From an uncultured Pelagibacteraceae bacterium (GTDB taxonomy: Bacteria > Pseudomonadota > Alphaproteobacteria > Pelagibacterales > Pelagibacteraceae), in the NCBI GenBank assembly GCA_902617825.1, contig CACMYE010000006.1:1-47050 (forward strand): DNA of 47,050 nt, in the 5' to 3' direction. Positions 46,421 to 47,050 of this stretch are shown piece after piece (positions within the stretch are counted from its first letter, which is position 1; every line of letters begins with the position of its first letter). Below the pieces are notes generated by a model. That model was not told the origin of the DNA and made no database searches. It saw only the letters and a program-made list of their open reading frames with translations. The translations under genes were made by a program, and so were the position numbers.

Positions 46421-47050
46421 TGAACAAAATCAATAATATTTTTTTAAAAAAAAAAATATTAATTTATGGATTAGGTAAAAGCGGAATATCTACTTATAAT
46501 TTTTTAAGACAAAAAGCTAAAGTAAACTTATTTGATGACAATCCTCGAAATAATCTCAGATTTGACAAAAAAAATCTTTCTTTAACCAAAATACTTAAAA
46601 GTTATTTTGATTTTATAATAATAAGCCCAGGTATAGACTTTTCTAAATGTAGATTATCAAAATACTTAAAGCAATATTCATCTAAAGTTTATACAGATCT
46701 TGATGTTTTTTGCTCATTTTTTAGCAATGATAGTGTTACAATCACTGGCACAAACGGTAAATCAACTACTGCAAAACTTTTATATGATGTTTTAAGGAGT
46801 CAAAAAAAAGATACTAGGCTTGTTGGAAATATTGGTAACCCCATTCTATCAGAAAAAAAAATTACAAAAAAAACTTTTTTTGTAATTGAAGCATCCTCTT
46901 ATCAGCTTGAATATAGTAAAATTTTTAAATCAAAATATTCAGTAATTCTCAATATCACACCTGATCACATTGAAAGGCACAAAAATTTTAAGAATTATAT
47001 TGAGGCTAAATTTAAATTAATAGATACTCAATCTACAAAATCTGTAGCTT
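46420..47050 (+). CDS. murD: UDP-N-acetylmuramoylalanine-D-glutamate ligase, N-terminal part (cut by window end)
   Basis: The frame opens at the ATG overlapping the mraY stop (TAATG) and stays open for 210 codons to the window edge. Visible MurD features are the N-terminal Rossmann-like LIYGLGKSGISTYNFL, IISPGIDFS, the P-loop TITGTNGKSTTAKLL, VGNIGNP, EASSYQLEY and NITPDHIERH. MurD adds D-glutamate to UDP-MurNAc-L-Ala. The truncation is from the window, not the gene. Its place after mraY is the standard dcw order. Confidence 0.94.
   Translation, partial: MNKINNIFLKKKILIYGLGKSGISTYNFLRQKAKVNLFDDNPRNNLRFDKKNLSLTKILKSYFDFIIISPGIDFSKCRLSKYLKQYSSKVYTDLDVFCSFFSNDSVTITGTNGKSTTAKLLYDVLRSQKKDTRLVGNIGNPILSEKKITKKTFFVIEASSYQLEYSKIFKSKYSVILNITPDHIERHKNFKNYIEAKFKLIDTQSTKSVA

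Noticed and set aside
1-47050. CRISPR arrays, insertion sequences, prophage, attachment sites or toxin-antitoxin modules
   Set aside because: I looked for regularly spaced repeats, transposase or integrase genes and terminal inverted repeats and saw none; all sizeable frames are accounted for by core genes.

Overview
This is a compact, AT-rich chromosomal segment from an alphaproteobacterium, most likely SAR11 (Pelagibacterales, Candidatus Pelagibacter-like). I infer this from the low GC and lysine/asparagine-rich proteins, the near absence of intergenic DNA (many 1-23 base overlaps), alphaproteobacterial neighbourhoods (petB-petC; ubiK-lgt-midA-pgeF; carA next to yqeY-dnaG-rpoD) and a very small set of regulators. 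No database comparison was possible. I see no insertion sequence, prophage, CRISPR array or recent-transfer signature: this is core chromosome.

Layout. 1-1339 (+): end of the cytochrome bc1 operon. 1316-7260 (-): a housekeeping run transcribed lgt, midA, pgeF, prs, rplY, pth, ychF, with ubiK diverging from lgt. 7522-9929 (-): marR, ompR, envZ, with ilvE divergent from marR. 10878-17574 (-): uvrB, a pteridine-reductase-like SDR, a secreted hydrolase, folB, uvrC, pgsA. 17611-19466 (+): aspartate aminotransferase and a TIP30-like oxidoreductase. 19458-21849 (-): trxB, a small membrane protein, a DFR-like reductase. 21871-23477 (+): an ELM1-family protein with a 2OG-Fe(II) oxygenase. 23480-25764: Anbu (-) divergent from a circularly permuted ATP-grasp protein (+). 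25770-30165 (-): carA-carB. 30293-34634 (+): yqeY-dnaG-rpoD followed by two tRNAs. 34641-36041 (-): mlaA-mlaC. 36131-37272 (+): an amidase and the RNase P RNA. 37528 to the end (+): the division/cell-wall (dcw) cluster mraZ, ftsZ, rsmH, ftsL, ftsI, murE-murF fusion, mraY, murD (cut by the window end).

How it fits together. Most genes serve respiration, nucleotide precursors (PRPP, carbamoyl phosphate), folate, repair, replication/transcription initiation, outer-membrane lipid transport and peptidoglycan synthesis. The most notable items are: a tRNA-Val(GAC) with perfect stems but a non-canonical T loop and D loop; ftsZ moved to the head of the dcw cluster behind an MraZ-type operator; a reduced Anbu/ATP-grasp locus with a near-perfect 24-base dyad in its shared promoter region; an SDR carrying pteridine-reductase hallmarks two genes from folB; and a fused MurE-MurF.
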